64,000 nucleotides of DNA from Dyadobacter sp. 676 (GTDB lineage: Bacteria; Bacteroidota; Bacteroidia; Cytophagales; Spirosomataceae): NCBI RefSeq assembly GCF_040448675.1, contig NZ_CP159289.1:930001-994000 (forward strand). The letters are read 5' to 3'. The position numbers and the translations under genes are program-made. The notes under the pieces are model-generated. The model saw nothing but the letters and a program-made list of their open reading frames with translations. It was not told where the DNA came from and made no database searches. The first letter of the stretch is position 1, and each line of letters opens with the position of its first letter. Below are positions 1-9,800 of the stretch, in pieces.

Positions 1-17
1 AGAAATGCTTTTTTCAT
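1..17 (-). CDS. Possible start of a gene running off the left edge
   Basis: On the minus strand an ATG at position 17 opens a frame reading M-K-K-A-F before the window ends. This is a typical beginning for an exported protein. Only five codons are visible, so the product cannot be named and chance is possible. If real, it is transcribed divergently from the small membrane protein at 243, and the 225 bp between them would hold both promoters. Confidence 0.3.
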
Positions 18-89
18 TTTAAAGATTGAAAGGGAATTGAGAAAATGACGATAAGGGAGTGGCCTTCACCGAAATCTTTTTGAGAAAAT

Positions 90-141
90 TTTCTACAACT
101 GCCGGGAGCCACCGCCCTGAATGCCGCAAATATTGTAGAAA
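90..141. repeat. Short inverted repeat upstream of DUF5670 gene
   Basis: TTTCTACAA at 90-98 is matched by its exact reverse complement TTGTAGAAA at 133-141, with a 34-base GC-rich spacer. It lies about 100 bp before the small membrane protein gene and could be a regulator site or a weak stem. Nothing else was recognised in 18-242. Confidence 0.3.
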
Positions 142-242
142 CCGGGGAATTATCCCGTTTTAGTGCGCCATAATGTGCCTGGCATCCAAATTGATGTAAT
201 CCTGATATCTCTAAAATAACTCTAACTCAAACTATTACAACA

Positions 243-407
243 ATGGGCAATCTCCTTTATACGATAGCGATCATCCTGGTGATCCTATGGCTGATCGGCT
301 ATTTCGGCTTTGCGAGTTTTGGATTAGGAAATATCATTCATATTCTGCTGGTGATCGCCGTAATCGCGATCATCCTCCGTGTGATACGTGGCGACAGGGT
401 GGTGTGA
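243..407 (+). CDS. Small hydrophobic membrane protein, DUF5670 (lmo0937-like)
   Basis: This is a 54-residue protein that starts MGNLLYTIAIILVILWLIG and ends in a basic tail RVIRGDRVV. Two hydrophobic helices (about residues 4-21 and 29-46) surround a short glycine/phenylalanine-rich turn (GYFGFASFGLG). This layout matches the tiny lmo0937/DUF5670 family found across Bacteroidota and Firmicutes. The role is unknown; relatives often sit near general stress genes, and here a glycine-zipper stress protein lies 1.3 kb downstream. It is a monocistron, closed by a hairpin at 431-466. Confidence 0.75.
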   Translation: MGNLLYTIAIILVILWLIGYFGFASFGLGNIIHILLVIAVIAIILRVIRGDRVV

Positions 408-430
408 CAAAACATCCGCTAGCATGAAGG

Positions 431-466
431 CCCGGGACGTTAATTTCAAACCGTTCCGGGTTTTTG
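431..466 (+). terminator. Rho-independent terminator after DUF5670 gene
   Basis: The stem CCCGGGACG pairs with CGTTCCGGG (one mismatch) across an AT-rich loop and is followed directly by TTTTTG. It lies 24 bp past the stop codon of the small membrane protein. Confidence 0.75.
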
Positions 467-527
467 TTTGCACCAATGGGTAACCAAGCCATATTTTTAG
501 CTGCTTTATACAAATAACCCCCGTTCT

Positions 528-1667
528 ATGCAGCTGATTTTACTCAAACGCCTTGTCCTCCTACTACTCCTTGCCCTGACTGGCATATCCGGCCGCTCTT
601 CTGCGCAGACTTATGTCGGAAGCGTCGAATTCACCAGCCAGAGCGCGCTGAACGCCTGGGACCCGCAATGGAAGTCCGTTACGGGCAATATCTACATCAC
701 CAGTCTTGCGAGCGACGTCGTTACCAGCCTGGCACCATTGCAGAACCTGACGACCGTCGGCGGTGCGGTCATTATCGCCGAAAACCATTCACTTACCTCG
801 CTCGATGGGCTCAACGGGTTACAGAGCGCGGGAATGCTGGAAATTTCGTTCAACGGCTCATTGAGCAACCTTGCCGGATTGGGTGCGCTCGCAACCGTTT
901 CGGGGCCGGTCAGTATTGTCGGTAACGCATCGCTTACCACGCTCACCGCGTTATCGCCCGCATTGAATATCGGCGGCGACCTCACGATCCGCAATAACCC
1001 CGTGCTCGCGATCTGCAGCGCCACCGCCATCTGCAACTATCAGCGTAACCACAGTTCATCCACCTATTTGAATGTGTCGGGCAATGCGGGGCTCTGTTCC
1101 GATGAAGCTGCCTTATACGAAGCTTGCAACGGTCCATTGCCGGTAATGCTTACGGAATTCGACGCCATGGGCGAGGGACCGGCCGTGCGCCTGCGCTGGG
1201 CCACTGCCACGGAAACCAACGCTTCGCATTTCGACATTGAACGAAGCCGCGATGGTCGTACCTGGCACAAGGCCGGGGCCGTGAAAGCAAGAGGCGAAAG
1301 CGGAAACAGGGAAGAATATACCTTTACGGACGCTGTCCCTTTTACCGGCGAAAGTCTTTATCGCCTGCGGATGAACGACCGCGACGAAACATTCTCGTAT
1401 AGCCGCATGCGTAGTGTGTATGTACCTGAAACGAAAGCGCCCGTCTATCCGAACCCTTTTTCGGCCTTACTGTCGTTTTCCGTGAACCACGCGGGGGCTT
1501 TCGGTATTGCCGAACTCATCGATGCCCGGGGAAATGTGGTTTATCAAACAGCAGGCATATTACCGGCCTCGATTCCGACCGCCCAATGGCAGCCAGGCAC
1601 CTATTGGCTGAAACTGGTTGATAAAGACGGGCTTGCCACACAGTTCAGGATAGTGAAAACAAACTGA
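528..1667 (+). CDS. Secreted L-domain-like repeat protein with T9SS type A sorting domain
   Basis: 379 residues. A signal peptide (residues 1-26, ending SGRSSAQ) is followed by a region of about 170 residues with repeated 'xxLxxLxxLxxVxGxxxIxxN' patterns. These resemble the receptor L-domain/leucine-rich solenoid seen in many Bacteroidota surface proteins. The C-terminal 75 residues begin VYPNPFSALLSFSV and end with a beta-rich module ending QFRIVKTN, the typical type A T9SS signal that directs export through the Por system and anchoring or release at the surface. No catalytic motif is visible, so binding or adhesion is inferred. It is transcribed alone. Confidence 0.75.
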   Translation: MQLILLKRLVLLLLLALTGISGRSSAQTYVGSVEFTSQSALNAWDPQWKSVTGNIYITSLASDVVTSLAPLQNLTTVGGAVIIAENHSLTSLDGLNGLQSAGMLEISFNGSLSNLAGLGALATVSGPVSIVGNASLTTLTALSPALNIGGDLTIRNNPVLAICSATAICNYQRNHSSSTYLNVSGNAGLCSDEAALYEACNGPLPVMLTEFDAMGEGPAVRLRWATATETNASHFDIERSRDGRTWHKAGAVKARGESGNREEYTFTDAVPFTGESLYRLRMNDRDETFSYSRMRSVYVPETKAPVYPNPFSALLSFSVNHAGAFGIAELIDARGNVVYQTAGILPASIPTAQWQPGTYWLKLVDKDGLATQFRIVKTN

Positions 1668-1732
1668 TTTTCGCCTCGGCTGGCATAATTGTTGTTACAT
1701 CGCGCGCATAGTTCGAACTAAACAGCGATGTT

Positions 1733-2284
1733 ATGGAAACGACAATTGAATATAATTACCCCTCGCTCGTCAATGCCGCATTCGGCAATCGTACCGATGC
1801 GCAGAAGGCTTACGACGAGCTGATTTATCGGGGTTACAAACCGGAGGAAATCAACGTGATCGTATCGGACGAGACGCACCGTATCCATCATGAAGAACTT
1901 GACAAGGAAAAGCACGCGCATTCGACGATGGAAAATGCAGGCATCGGTTCGGCCATTGGCGGCACGGCCGGGGCCATCGCGGGGGCAATCCTCGCCATTG
2001 GTACGACCGTCGTGATTCCCGGTCTCGGCATTGCGGTGGCCGGACCGCTTCTGGCGGCCCTCACCGGTGCGGGCGCCGGCGGACTCACAGGTGGCATCGT
2101 GGGCGCATTGCACAATAAAGGTGTTCCGAAAGAGCATGCCGAGGCATTCGAATCCAGCATCCGGGAAGGTGGAATTATTATTTCGTTTACCCCAAGGACC
2201 GTCGAGGACCGTATGGAAATTATAGAAGCATGGCAGCGTTACGGGGCACGCCAGCTGCACGGCAACGAAACTTACACGGCCTGA
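1733..2284 (+). CDS. General stress protein, YflT-like N-terminus plus glycine zipper
   Basis: 183 residues with no signal peptide. Residues 10-55 (NAAFGNRTDAQKAYDELI and following) resemble the heat-induced stress protein YflT/GsiB-17M type domain that brings 'tractable' helix pairs together. Residues 65-130 are a long glycine/alanine zipper (GIGSAIGGTAGAIAGAILAI) able to insert in or associate with membranes. Proteins of this architecture are common in Bacteroidota and are induced by general stress; their biochemical role is not known. The gene is a monocistron with a strong hairpin just after the stop. Confidence 0.7.
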   Translation: METTIEYNYPSLVNAAFGNRTDAQKAYDELIYRGYKPEEINVIVSDETHRIHHEELDKEKHAHSTMENAGIGSAIGGTAGAIAGAILAIGTTVVIPGLGIAVAGPLLAALTGAGAGGLTGGIVGALHNKGVPKEHAEAFESSIREGGIIISFTPRTVEDRMEIIEAWQRYGARQLHGNETYTA

Positions 2285-2297
2285 CCACACAAAAGAG

Positions 2298-2320
2298 ACC
2301 CGCCCGACGGCGGGTTCTTT
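2298..2320 (+). terminator. Terminator between stress gene and convergent esterase gene
   Basis: A perfect 7-bp stem ACCCGCC/GGCGGGT with a 4-base loop is followed by TCTTTC. It starts 13 bp after the stress-protein stop. The A-rich stretch on its left (ACAAAAGAG) would also give a partial U-tract for transcripts arriving from the esterase gene on the other strand, so it may work in both directions. Confidence 0.7.
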
Positions 2321-2322
2321 CA

Positions 2323-3031
2323 TTATAGAAGGTCTTTAATCCGTACCCAGACATTCTCCGCCAATATCTTATGGCCTTCCGCCGTCGGGTGGATGCCGTC
2401 GGCCTGGTTGAGCTTCGACTCTCCCCCCCACTCCTTCCAACAGGAAGGGAATCAGGACAATATCGTTCTTTTTGGCCAGGTCGGCATACACCTCCTTGAA
2501 CTCCGCTGCATATTCCCGGCCCATGTTGGGCGGAATCTGCATACCGGCCAGCACCCGTTTCGCATCAGGGTATTTCGCTTTCACCTTATCAAGGATTTCC
2601 TGCAAATTCTTTTTGGTTTCCGAAACCGGGATACCGCGGAGACCATCGTTACCGCCGAGTTCGAGCACGAAAATATCGAGCGGTTGTTTAAGGAGCCAGT
2701 CGATGCGGCTATTGCCGCCGGAGGTAGTTTCTCCGCTCACGCCCGCATTGATTACCTTATAGTTGAGCCCGAGCGAATCGATCCGCTTCTGGATCAGTCC
2801 GGCGAATGCCTGCGAAGGGTCGTCGAGGCCGTAACCCGCTGTGAGGCTGTTTCCGAAAAACACGATCACCTTCTTTTTAGCGGCAGGCGCTTTGGCTGCT
2901 CCTTGGGAACGACCGGCTTCCTGCTCCGATCCGTTCTTTTTGTCGCTACCGCAAGAAAACAACCCGGTTGCAAGCACGCCCGCTAGCAGCAGTAATGTCA
3001 TAATTGTTGTGAAACGACGCACGGCATTCAT
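2323..3031 (-). pseudogene. tesA: GDSL-family lysophospholipase/arylesterase lipoprotein (TesA-like), apparent +1 frameshift
   Basis: Start chosen at 3031 (MNAVRRFTTIMTLLLLAGV), which gives a lipoprotein signal with lipobox LFSC. The SGNH/GDSL blocks are clear: GNSLTAGYG (nucleophile Ser), VSGETTSGG and LELGGNDGL. The frame as given breaks after FLLEGVGG at a run of seven C on the plus strand (2423-2429) and stops early near 2369. Removing one base restores a frame reading [16 protein letters not shown] to a stop at 2323, which recovers the catalytic DxxH block and the usual C-terminus (235 residues). The gene is divergent from the ybbA/ybbP-type exporter genes, the same arrangement as tesA-ybbAP in Proteobacteria. 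The expected activity is hydrolysis of acyl esters or thioesters at the envelope. Whether the break is real is open. Confidence 0.8.
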
Positions 3032-3201
3032 AATAGGTATCGAAGGGGAATGGATTTTATAGTTAAAAAACGCGTACCGGGCCATTCATTCTCATTTAAA
3101 AACCGTTTGAACTATATTTATAAGCAACAATAACCGAAAAAAGCCAAATTGAGGCTTTACCGGTGAACCGGCTCTACGCAAACATAAAAGAAAATCGATT
3201 G

Positions 3202-3876
3202 ATGAATACCATACTCGATCTGCACGACGTCAGTAAAATATACAAAAGCGGCGACCGCACCCTTAAAGTCCTCGATAATATCAGCTTTTCCATCGAAACC
3301 GGCTCCACGGTCTCGATAGTCGGCCCGTCGGGCAGCGGCAAAACGACGCTCCTTGGCCTCTGCGCCGGACTCGACCGCTCTACGTCCGGCAGCGTGGAAT
3401 TGCATGGGACGCGCTTGAACGGCCTCAACGAAGACCAGCTTGCGGCGGTCCGCAACCAGTTTGTGGGGTTCATCTTTCAAAACTTCCAGCTTCTTCCGAC
3501 ACTTACCGCATTGGAAAACGTAATGGTCCCGATGGAGCTTCGCGGTGAGAGAAATGTAAAACCCCGCGCCCTCGACCTGCTCGACAAGGTGGGCCTCGCC
3601 GAACGCAGCCACCATTACCCTACCCAGCTCAGCGGCGGCGAACAGCAGCGCGTTTCGCTGGCGCGCGCGTTTTCGAACCAGCCGCAAATCCTTTTTGCAG
3701 ACGAACCGACCGGTAATCTCGACGCCGAAACGAGCGAAAAAGTAGTGAAACTGCTCTTCGATCTCAACCGTGAGGCCGGCACCACCCTGGTGGTCGTTAC
3801 TCACGACCTCGACCTAGCTGCCAAAACCCAGCGGATCATCCGTATCAAAGGCGGCAAAATTGCGGCGGCAAGCTAA
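3202..3876 (+). CDS. ybbA: ABC transporter ATP-binding protein, YbbA/LolD type
   Basis: 224 residues from the ATG at 3202 ([18 protein letters not shown]); an upstream in-frame ATG at 3163 would add 13 residues not typical of the family. It has Walker A GPSGSGKT (41-48), signature LSGGEQQR (143-150), Walker B ILFADEP and H-loop His201 (VVVTHD). This is the ATPase of a MacB/LolCDE-like exporter. It is followed after 13 bp by its permease, and lies head-to-head with the TesA-like esterase. The family is thought to move lipids, lipoproteins or hydrophobic molecules across the inner membrane; the substrate here is unknown. Confidence 0.9.
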   Translation: MNTILDLHDVSKIYKSGDRTLKVLDNISFSIETGSTVSIVGPSGSGKTTLLGLCAGLDRSTSGSVELHGTRLNGLNEDQLAAVRNQFVGFIFQNFQLLPTLTALENVMVPMELRGERNVKPRALDLLDKVGLAERSHHYPTQLSGGEQQRVSLARAFSNQPQILFADEPTGNLDAETSEKVVKLLFDLNREAGTTLVVVTHDLDLAAKTQRIIRIKGGKIAAAS

Positions 3877-3889
3877 TCATTAATTCCCG

Positions 3890-6433
3890 ATGAACCCGAA
3901 GACACTCAACCTTTCCTGGCTATTGCAAATGGCATGGCGCGACAGTCGTAAAAACCGCGCCCGGCTTGCGCTCTTCATATCGTCCATTATCCTCGGTATT
4001 GCCGCGCTGGTGGCCATTTATTCGCTGGGCGATAACCTGCGCGACAATATCGACGATCAGGCCGCGACGCTCATCGGGGCCGATTTGTCCATTTACAGCG
4101 GAAAAAAAATCGAAGGGAAAGCGATGGCCTTCGTGGATTCGCTGGGAAAGGTACGCTCCGAAGAGCGGGCATTCGCTTCGATGGTTTATTTTAACAAATC
4201 CGGCGGCAGCAGGTTGGCGCAGGTAAAAGCATTATCCGGCGATTTCCCTTATTACGGAAAACTGGAAACACTGCCCGTATCAGCCGGGAAGACATTCCGC
4301 GACCGTCAGGAAGCATTGGTGGACCAGACATTGATGCTGCAATACCACGCACAGGTGGGGGATTCGATCAAGATCGGTGAAGTTACATTTGCCATTGCGG
4401 GTGTCCTGGAAAAGGCACCGGGCGCCACCGGCATTACCGCGTCGGTAGCCCCCGTTGTGTACATACCCATGCGTTACCTCGACCAGACCGGCCTGATGCA
4501 AAAAGGCAGCCGCGTCGGGTACAGGTATTATTTCAAATATCCGCCCAAAACTGACATTGAAAAGATGGTTAAAACGCTGGAACCCAAGTTCGAGCGTTTT
4601 GACCTGGACTACAATACGGTACAGAGCCAGAAAGAGGATACCGGCCGTTCTTTCCGCGATCTTACCCGCTTCCTCTCGCTTGTAGGCTTCGTCGCGCTGC
4701 TTCTCGGGTGTATAGGCGTAGCGAGCGCGATACATATATATGTGCGGGAGAAGCTCAATTCCATCGCCATTCTTCGCTGCCTCGGCGTGAAAGCCACCCA
4801 GGCGTTTCTCATTTACCTTATACAGATAGCGGGCATCGGGCTGATCGGCACGCTGCTCGGAGCCATTCTCGGGACGGTCATCCAGCAGTTCCTTCCGGTG
4901 GTACTGAAAGACCTCCTGCCGTTTGACCTTCATACGGGCATTTCCTGGCCGGCAATCGGGCAGGGACTTGCCATCGGTATCCTGATATCCATTCTTTTCG
5001 CGCTGCCGCCGCTGGTTTCCATCCGCAAGGTATCGCCGCTGAATGTGCTCCGTTCGGCCGCCGACGCCGCCCATCCCGAGCGCGATGCGGTGAGCTGGGC
5101 ATTGTACGGGCTCATTGTCCTGTTCATTTTCGCGTTCGCTTATCTGCAAATGCAAACCTGGATGCAGGCGCTGGTATTCACAGGAAGCATTCTCGCATCG
5201 TTCCTCATTCTTTTCGGTATCGCCAGCCTGCTGATGTGGCTGGTGCGCCGCTTTTTCCCGGCTTCGTGGAGCTACCTCTGGCGCCAGGGACTCGCCAACC
5301 TGTACAGGCCCAATAACCAGACCACCATACTGATCGTATCGGTAGGGCTGGGCACTTCGCTGATATGCACACTTTTTTTCATACAGACCATCCTCCTTAC
5401 CCGCGTACAACTATCGAGCAGCGGCAACCAGCCGAATATGGTGCTTTTTGACATTCAGAGCCACCAGAAAGAAGGCGTTCTGGCGATTGCCCGGGCACAG
5501 AACGTGCCCATTAACCAGAGCGTCCCCATTGTGAACATGCGGCTGGAAGAAGTAAACGGCAAAACGGCGGCCGATTTCGAAGGCGACACCACTGCCGAGC
5601 AGTCGCGCCGCATCTTCGGCCGCGAGTACCGCGTCACCTTCCGCGACTCGACGACCTCTTCCGAAAAAATAACCAAAGGAAAATGGCAGGGCCGGTACGA
5701 CAAATCCATGGAGCTGATCCCCATTTCCGTGGAGCAGGGATTTGCGGAAAGAAGCCGTTTGGAGCTGGGGGACACCATGGTTTTCAACGTCCAGGGAACC
5801 ATCATGCCTACGGTCATTTCAAGCCTTCGGGAAGTCAACTGGAGCGAAGTGCGCACGAATTTTCTCGTCGTATTCCCGACCGGCGTGCTCGAAGAGGCCC
5901 CGCAATTCCATGCCATGCTTACGCATATGCCGAACCCCGGCGTTTCGGCCCGGTTTCAACAGGCGCTGGTACGGCAATATCCCAATATTTCCATCATCGA
6001 CCTCGCCCTCGTTTTGAGGGTTTTGGATGATATTTTCGATAAAATCGGCTTCGTTATCCGCTTTATGGCGGGTTTCAGCATACTCACGGGACTGATAGTG
6101 CTGATCGCCTCGGTGATGATCAGTAAATACCAGCGCATTCAGGAAAGCGTCCTTTTGCGTACATTGGGTGCAAGCCGTAAGCAAATTTTTGTCATCACCG
6201 CGCTGGAATACTTCTTCCTGGGTGCGCTGGCCGCATTCACGGGCATCTTCATCGCGGTTGTCGGGAGCTATTGCCTCGCGAAATTTAACTTCGAATCCGA
6301 ATTCAATCCGGAGGCAGGGCCCGTTTTCGGCATTTTTTTCTTCGTATCGCTGCTAACGGTCGTCATCGGCCTGCTCAATAGCCGCGGTGTCCTGTCGAGG
6401 CCGCCACTGGAGGTGTTACGGCAGGACGTCTAG
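3890..6433 (+). CDS. ybbP: ABC transporter permease, YbbP-like (FtsX/MacB superfamily)
   Basis: 847 residues. An N-terminal transmembrane helix (about residues 26-46) is followed by a large extracytoplasmic domain, then a block of FtsX-type helices (about 255-390), two central helices (about 405-445), a further helix near 480 and a second extracytoplasmic domain. A final FtsX block (about 720-835) ends SRPPLEVLRQDV. The duplicated FtsX layout and length match YbbP/'FtsX-like permease' proteins that pair with YbbA. It probably forms one transcript with the ATPase gene 13 bp upstream. Substrate unknown; the neighbouring TesA-like esterase suggests lipid-related cargo (inference). Confidence 0.88.
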   Translation: MNPKTLNLSWLLQMAWRDSRKNRARLALFISSIILGIAALVAIYSLGDNLRDNIDDQAATLIGADLSIYSGKKIEGKAMAFVDSLGKVRSEERAFASMVYFNKSGGSRLAQVKALSGDFPYYGKLETLPVSAGKTFRDRQEALVDQTLMLQYHAQVGDSIKIGEVTFAIAGVLEKAPGATGITASVAPVVYIPMRYLDQTGLMQKGSRVGYRYYFKYPPKTDIEKMVKTLEPKFERFDLDYNTVQSQKEDTGRSFRDLTRFLSLVGFVALLLGCIGVASAIHIYVREKLNSIAILRCLGVKATQAFLIYLIQIAGIGLIGTLLGAILGTVIQQFLPVVLKDLLPFDLHTGISWPAIGQGLAIGILISILFALPPLVSIRKVSPLNVLRSAADAAHPERDAVSWALYGLIVLFIFAFAYLQMQTWMQALVFTGSILASFLILFGIASLLMWLVRRFFPASWSYLWRQGLANLYRPNNQTTILIVSVGLGTSLICTLFFIQTILLTRVQLSSSGNQPNMVLFDIQSHQKEGVLAIARAQNVPINQSVPIVNMRLEEVNGKTAADFEGDTTAEQSRRIFGREYRVTFRDSTTSSEKITKGKWQGRYDKSMELIPISVEQGFAERSRLELGDTMVFNVQGTIMPTVISSLREVNWSEVRTNFLVVFPTGVLEEAPQFHAMLTHMPNPGVSARFQQALVRQYPNISIIDLALVLRVLDDIFDKIGFVIRFMAGFSILTGLIVLIASVMISKYQRIQESVLLRTLGASRKQIFVITALEYFFLGALAAFTGIFIAVVGSYCLAKFNFESEFNPEAGPVFGIFFFVSLLTVVIGLLNSRGVLSRPPLEVLRQDV

Positions 6434-6470
6434 GCCCCGTTCGGCCCGCTATTCATTTTAACAATTCCTT

Positions 6471-6497
6471 AAAACGAATTTCTTCGTTTTTCTTCGC
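6471..6497 (+). terminator. Probable weak terminator after ybbP
   Basis: AAAACGAA (6471-6478) pairs exactly with TTCGTTTT (6483-6490) around a TTTC loop and is followed by a T-rich stretch TTCTTCG. The stem is AT-rich, so this is a weaker call than the other terminators. Confidence 0.4.
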
Positions 6498-6633
6498 GGT
6501 AGCGCCATTTCCGGCGCGGAGTGCTGCTTTAATGCAACTTTCTGCGTCCTTGTCAGGCGTTTGGATGAATTAACTTCACTATCCTGCACCTCTTCGGGAC
6601 GTATCAATTTCATCCAATTTAATCTTTGTATTT

Positions 6634-6668
6634 TTTCAAACGTTTGCACAAAATTTCAAACGTTTGCA
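6634..6668. promoter_or_regulatory. Two tandem LacI-type operators upstream of susC
   Basis: TTTCAAACGTTTGCA occurs twice, with palindromic cores CAAACGTTTG at 6637-6646 and 6657-6666. The centres are exactly 20 bp apart, about two helical turns, so two dimers would bind the same DNA face. The same 15-mer occurs once more at 12758-12772 beside the LacI-family gene. LacI/PurR-type operators have this central-CG palindrome form. The remainder of the 6434-6812 gap holds a T-rich leader and the susC promoter region and no gene. Confidence 0.75.
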
Positions 6669-6705
6669 TTAAGTATAGGGTTATTTCAATTTTATATTTC
6701 AAAAA

Positions 6706-6714
6706 TACAATTTG
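6706..6714 (+). promoter_or_regulatory. Candidate -7 box of susC promoter
   Basis: TACAATTTG resembles the Bacteroidota -7 element TAnnTTTG but has one extra base between TA and TTTG. The region before iolB contains the similar TACATTTTG. The start of the box is 39 bp past the second operator core. No clear -33 TTTG at the expected distance was seen, so the call is tentative. Confidence 0.35.
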
Positions 6715-6812
6715 TAATCTTGTAATTCCGGACTTTTAAAAATCCCTCTTATGGCTAAAAATCAACTCGCTTCCCTATTTCCATTCATTGTAAAATCCAA
6801 TAATCCACGACT

Positions 6813-9800
6813 ATGAGAAAAACTTGGACTCTATCAGTCAGGACCGGGATAATCCGAAACTGCCTTCTGCAGGTGACCGCCGTTTGCGGCCTCCATGCCG
6901 TGGCCGCAGCTGAAATACCGGTTCCCGAAGGCCAGCCCAGAAAGCATGTTGAATCCGGCATGAACCAATTACAGAAAATCACCCTCACCGGGAAAGTAAC
7001 CACCGAAGGCTCCTCCGAGGGGCTTCCCGGCGTGACTGTCGTGATCTCCGACGCCAACGGCAACAATAAGCAGGGCGCAACCACCAATGAATCAGGCGCT
7101 TTCAGCTTCGCCAATTTGCAAACCGGAACACGGTATAATCTCGAGTTCAGCTACATTGGTTTTGAAAAACAGTCGTTGAAAGACTTTCTTTTAACCGAAG
7201 CCAATGCCAATTCCATCGAAATCAAACTGAAAGAATCGGCGTCCAACCTGAGCGAGGTGGTGGTGGTTGGTTACGGCAGCACAACCAAAAAGGACATTAC
7301 CGGCTCGATAAAGTCGCTGAAAAGCGCCGAGTTCAACCAAGGGATCATCAACTCGCCCGAACAGCTTTTGCAGGGTAAGGTTTCGGGTGTAAACATTACC
7401 TCGGCCACCGGCGAACCCGGCGCGAAAACGAGCATTACGGTGCGTGGCCCCGGCGGTGTGCGTACAGGCAGCACACCGTTGTTCGTCGTGGACGGGATGG
7501 CGCTCGATAACAGCGGAACGGGTGGCGACACCAACCCGCTCAACTTCCTCAACCCGCAGGATATCGAGTCTATCGATGTCCTGAAAGACGCCTCTGCCAC
7601 AGCCATTTACGGTGCACGGGGCGCGAATGGCGTCATTTTGATCACTACTAAAAAAGGAAAATCCGGACAAGCTAACGTTACCTATTCGGGAAGCCTGGGT
7701 ATTTCTACCGTGGCGCGTCCGCTGGATGTACTTTCCGGTCCCGACTTTCTGGCCGAAGCCGCCAAACTGGGCGCTACCGCCAACGACGGAAAAGCCAATA
7801 CCGACTGGCAAAAGGAAATATTCCGGACAGCTGCCACGCACAACCATAATATCTCGGTTGGCGGAGGTAGCGAAAAAATGACCTACTACGCCTCTTTCGG
7901 TGCCCAAAAACAACAGGGTATCCTCAAAGGCAGCCAACAGAACCGTTACACCGGCCGGGTGAACCTTTCGCAGAAATTGTTCGAAGACCGTGTCACCCTG
8001 GACATGAACCTGAACGCGACCAATACCAAAAACCAGCGCCCCAATATTCAGAGCGTCATAGGTAGTGCCCTTACGATCAATCCTACCTACGCGCCTTACG
8101 ACGCGGACGGGCAACTTGCGCAATACCAGGATTTTACCAATCCTTTGTTCAGTTTGCGGCAGTATAAGGAGCTCCTGACGACTAACCGCGTACTCGCCAG
8201 CATATCACCTTCGGTGAAAATCATCGACGGGCTCGTTTACAAGCTGAACTTCGGCATCGACAATTCGACCGCTACCCAGGACAAACAGACACTGCCGAGC
8301 ACCGTTCCCCTAGAACCGGGACGGTTAGAAAACTACGGCCTGCGCAACACCAACAAGCTGATCGAAAACTACCTGACGTATACGCTGAACACGAAAATGC
8401 ACAGCCTGACGGCATTGCTCGGACACTCGTACCAGCATATTTTTATCCAAAGCAGAAATTTCAGCATCAACAAGTTTCCGATCTCGGACATCGAGCCGAT
8501 TTATAACCCGGGTCTTGGACAGGATCTTTCGCTTGTCCTGAACCAGCCAGGCGGTTTTGCGACGGTCAACGAGCTGCAATCGTTCTTCGGCCGGGCGAGC
8601 TATGGTTTTAAGGACCGGTATCTTATTACCGCCACCCTGCGTATTGACGGCTCGTCCAAATTCGGAGCGAACAACAAATACGGGTCTTTCCCGTCGTTCT
8701 CGTTGGGCTGGCGGGTTTCCGAAGAGCCGTTCATGAAATCTTCTCCATTCTCCGAACTGAAATTGCGTGGTGGCTGGGGATCTACCGGCAACCAGGAAAT
8801 CCCCTCCAAAATCACCCTGGCCCGTTTTACCTCCGCTGTTTCGGGTACAACGAGCTATCCGCTCGACGGCTCCGCGATCTACCCCGCAGGTACTACGTCC
8901 ACGCGGCTCGCCAACCCGAATATCCAGTGGGAGGTTTCGCGGCAGACCGACCTTGGCGTCGACTTCGGGTTGTTTAAAGGTGCATTGAGCGGTGAGATCG
9001 ACTATTTCAGGAAAACCTCCCGGAAAATCCTGCTTGAAGTGATACCGGCAGATCCTGTTCAGCCAGCGGGTACGTTCTGGACCAACGTTCCCGACATGCG
9101 CATTATCAACCAGGGCGTCGAGTTGGACCTCAACTACCGCAATGCACTCGGCAACGGGCTCAGATATTCGGTGGGTGGTAACATTACCTTTATCAGGAAT
9201 GAAGTTAAAAACTCGCCTTATTCGGTAATCCCCTCGGGTTCCGCGCAGGGCTCCGGTCTTACGTCGGCGACGATCAACGGCTACATCAGCAACCAGCCGA
9301 TCGGAACATTCTTCCTGAAAGAGTTCATTGGCTTCGATGAAAAGGGCATCAGCAAGTTTCGCGATGTGGACGGCGACGGCATTATCACCGATAAAGACCG
9401 CATTGCAGCCGGTACGGCCCTCCCGACACGCATGTACAATTTCAATGGCAATATCAGCTTCAAAGGCTTTGAGCTGACGGCCAACTTCAATGGCGTGGCC
9501 GGAAACAAAGTGTATGACAACACCGCCAATTCCAATTTCTACAAACTCAAATTATCGAAAGGCGTAAACGTAACACCTGAAGCCATCGCCGAACCGGCGG
9601 AGTCGATCAATAACTCGGCCCCTGTATCGACGCGCTACCTTAAAAACGGCGCCTACCTGCGTTTGAATAACCTCGTGCTCGGGTACAACCTGAATACCGC
9701 CAAAATCGGCCTCAACAGGTGGATTCAGACCGCGCGCATATCGGTAACCGGCCAGAACCTCATGGTCTGGACGAAATACAACGGTTACGATCCGGAAGTC

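Noticed and set aside
4280..5410. 376-codon open frame on the minus strand
   Set aside because: Lies wholly antisense to the ybbP permease; composition is basic and low-complexity as expected from a shadow of GC-rich codons, and no domain is recognisable.
6458..6649. Minus-strand 63-codon frame before susC
   Set aside because: Its start lies inside the first LacI operator and its end overlaps the ybbP terminator; no recognisable domain.
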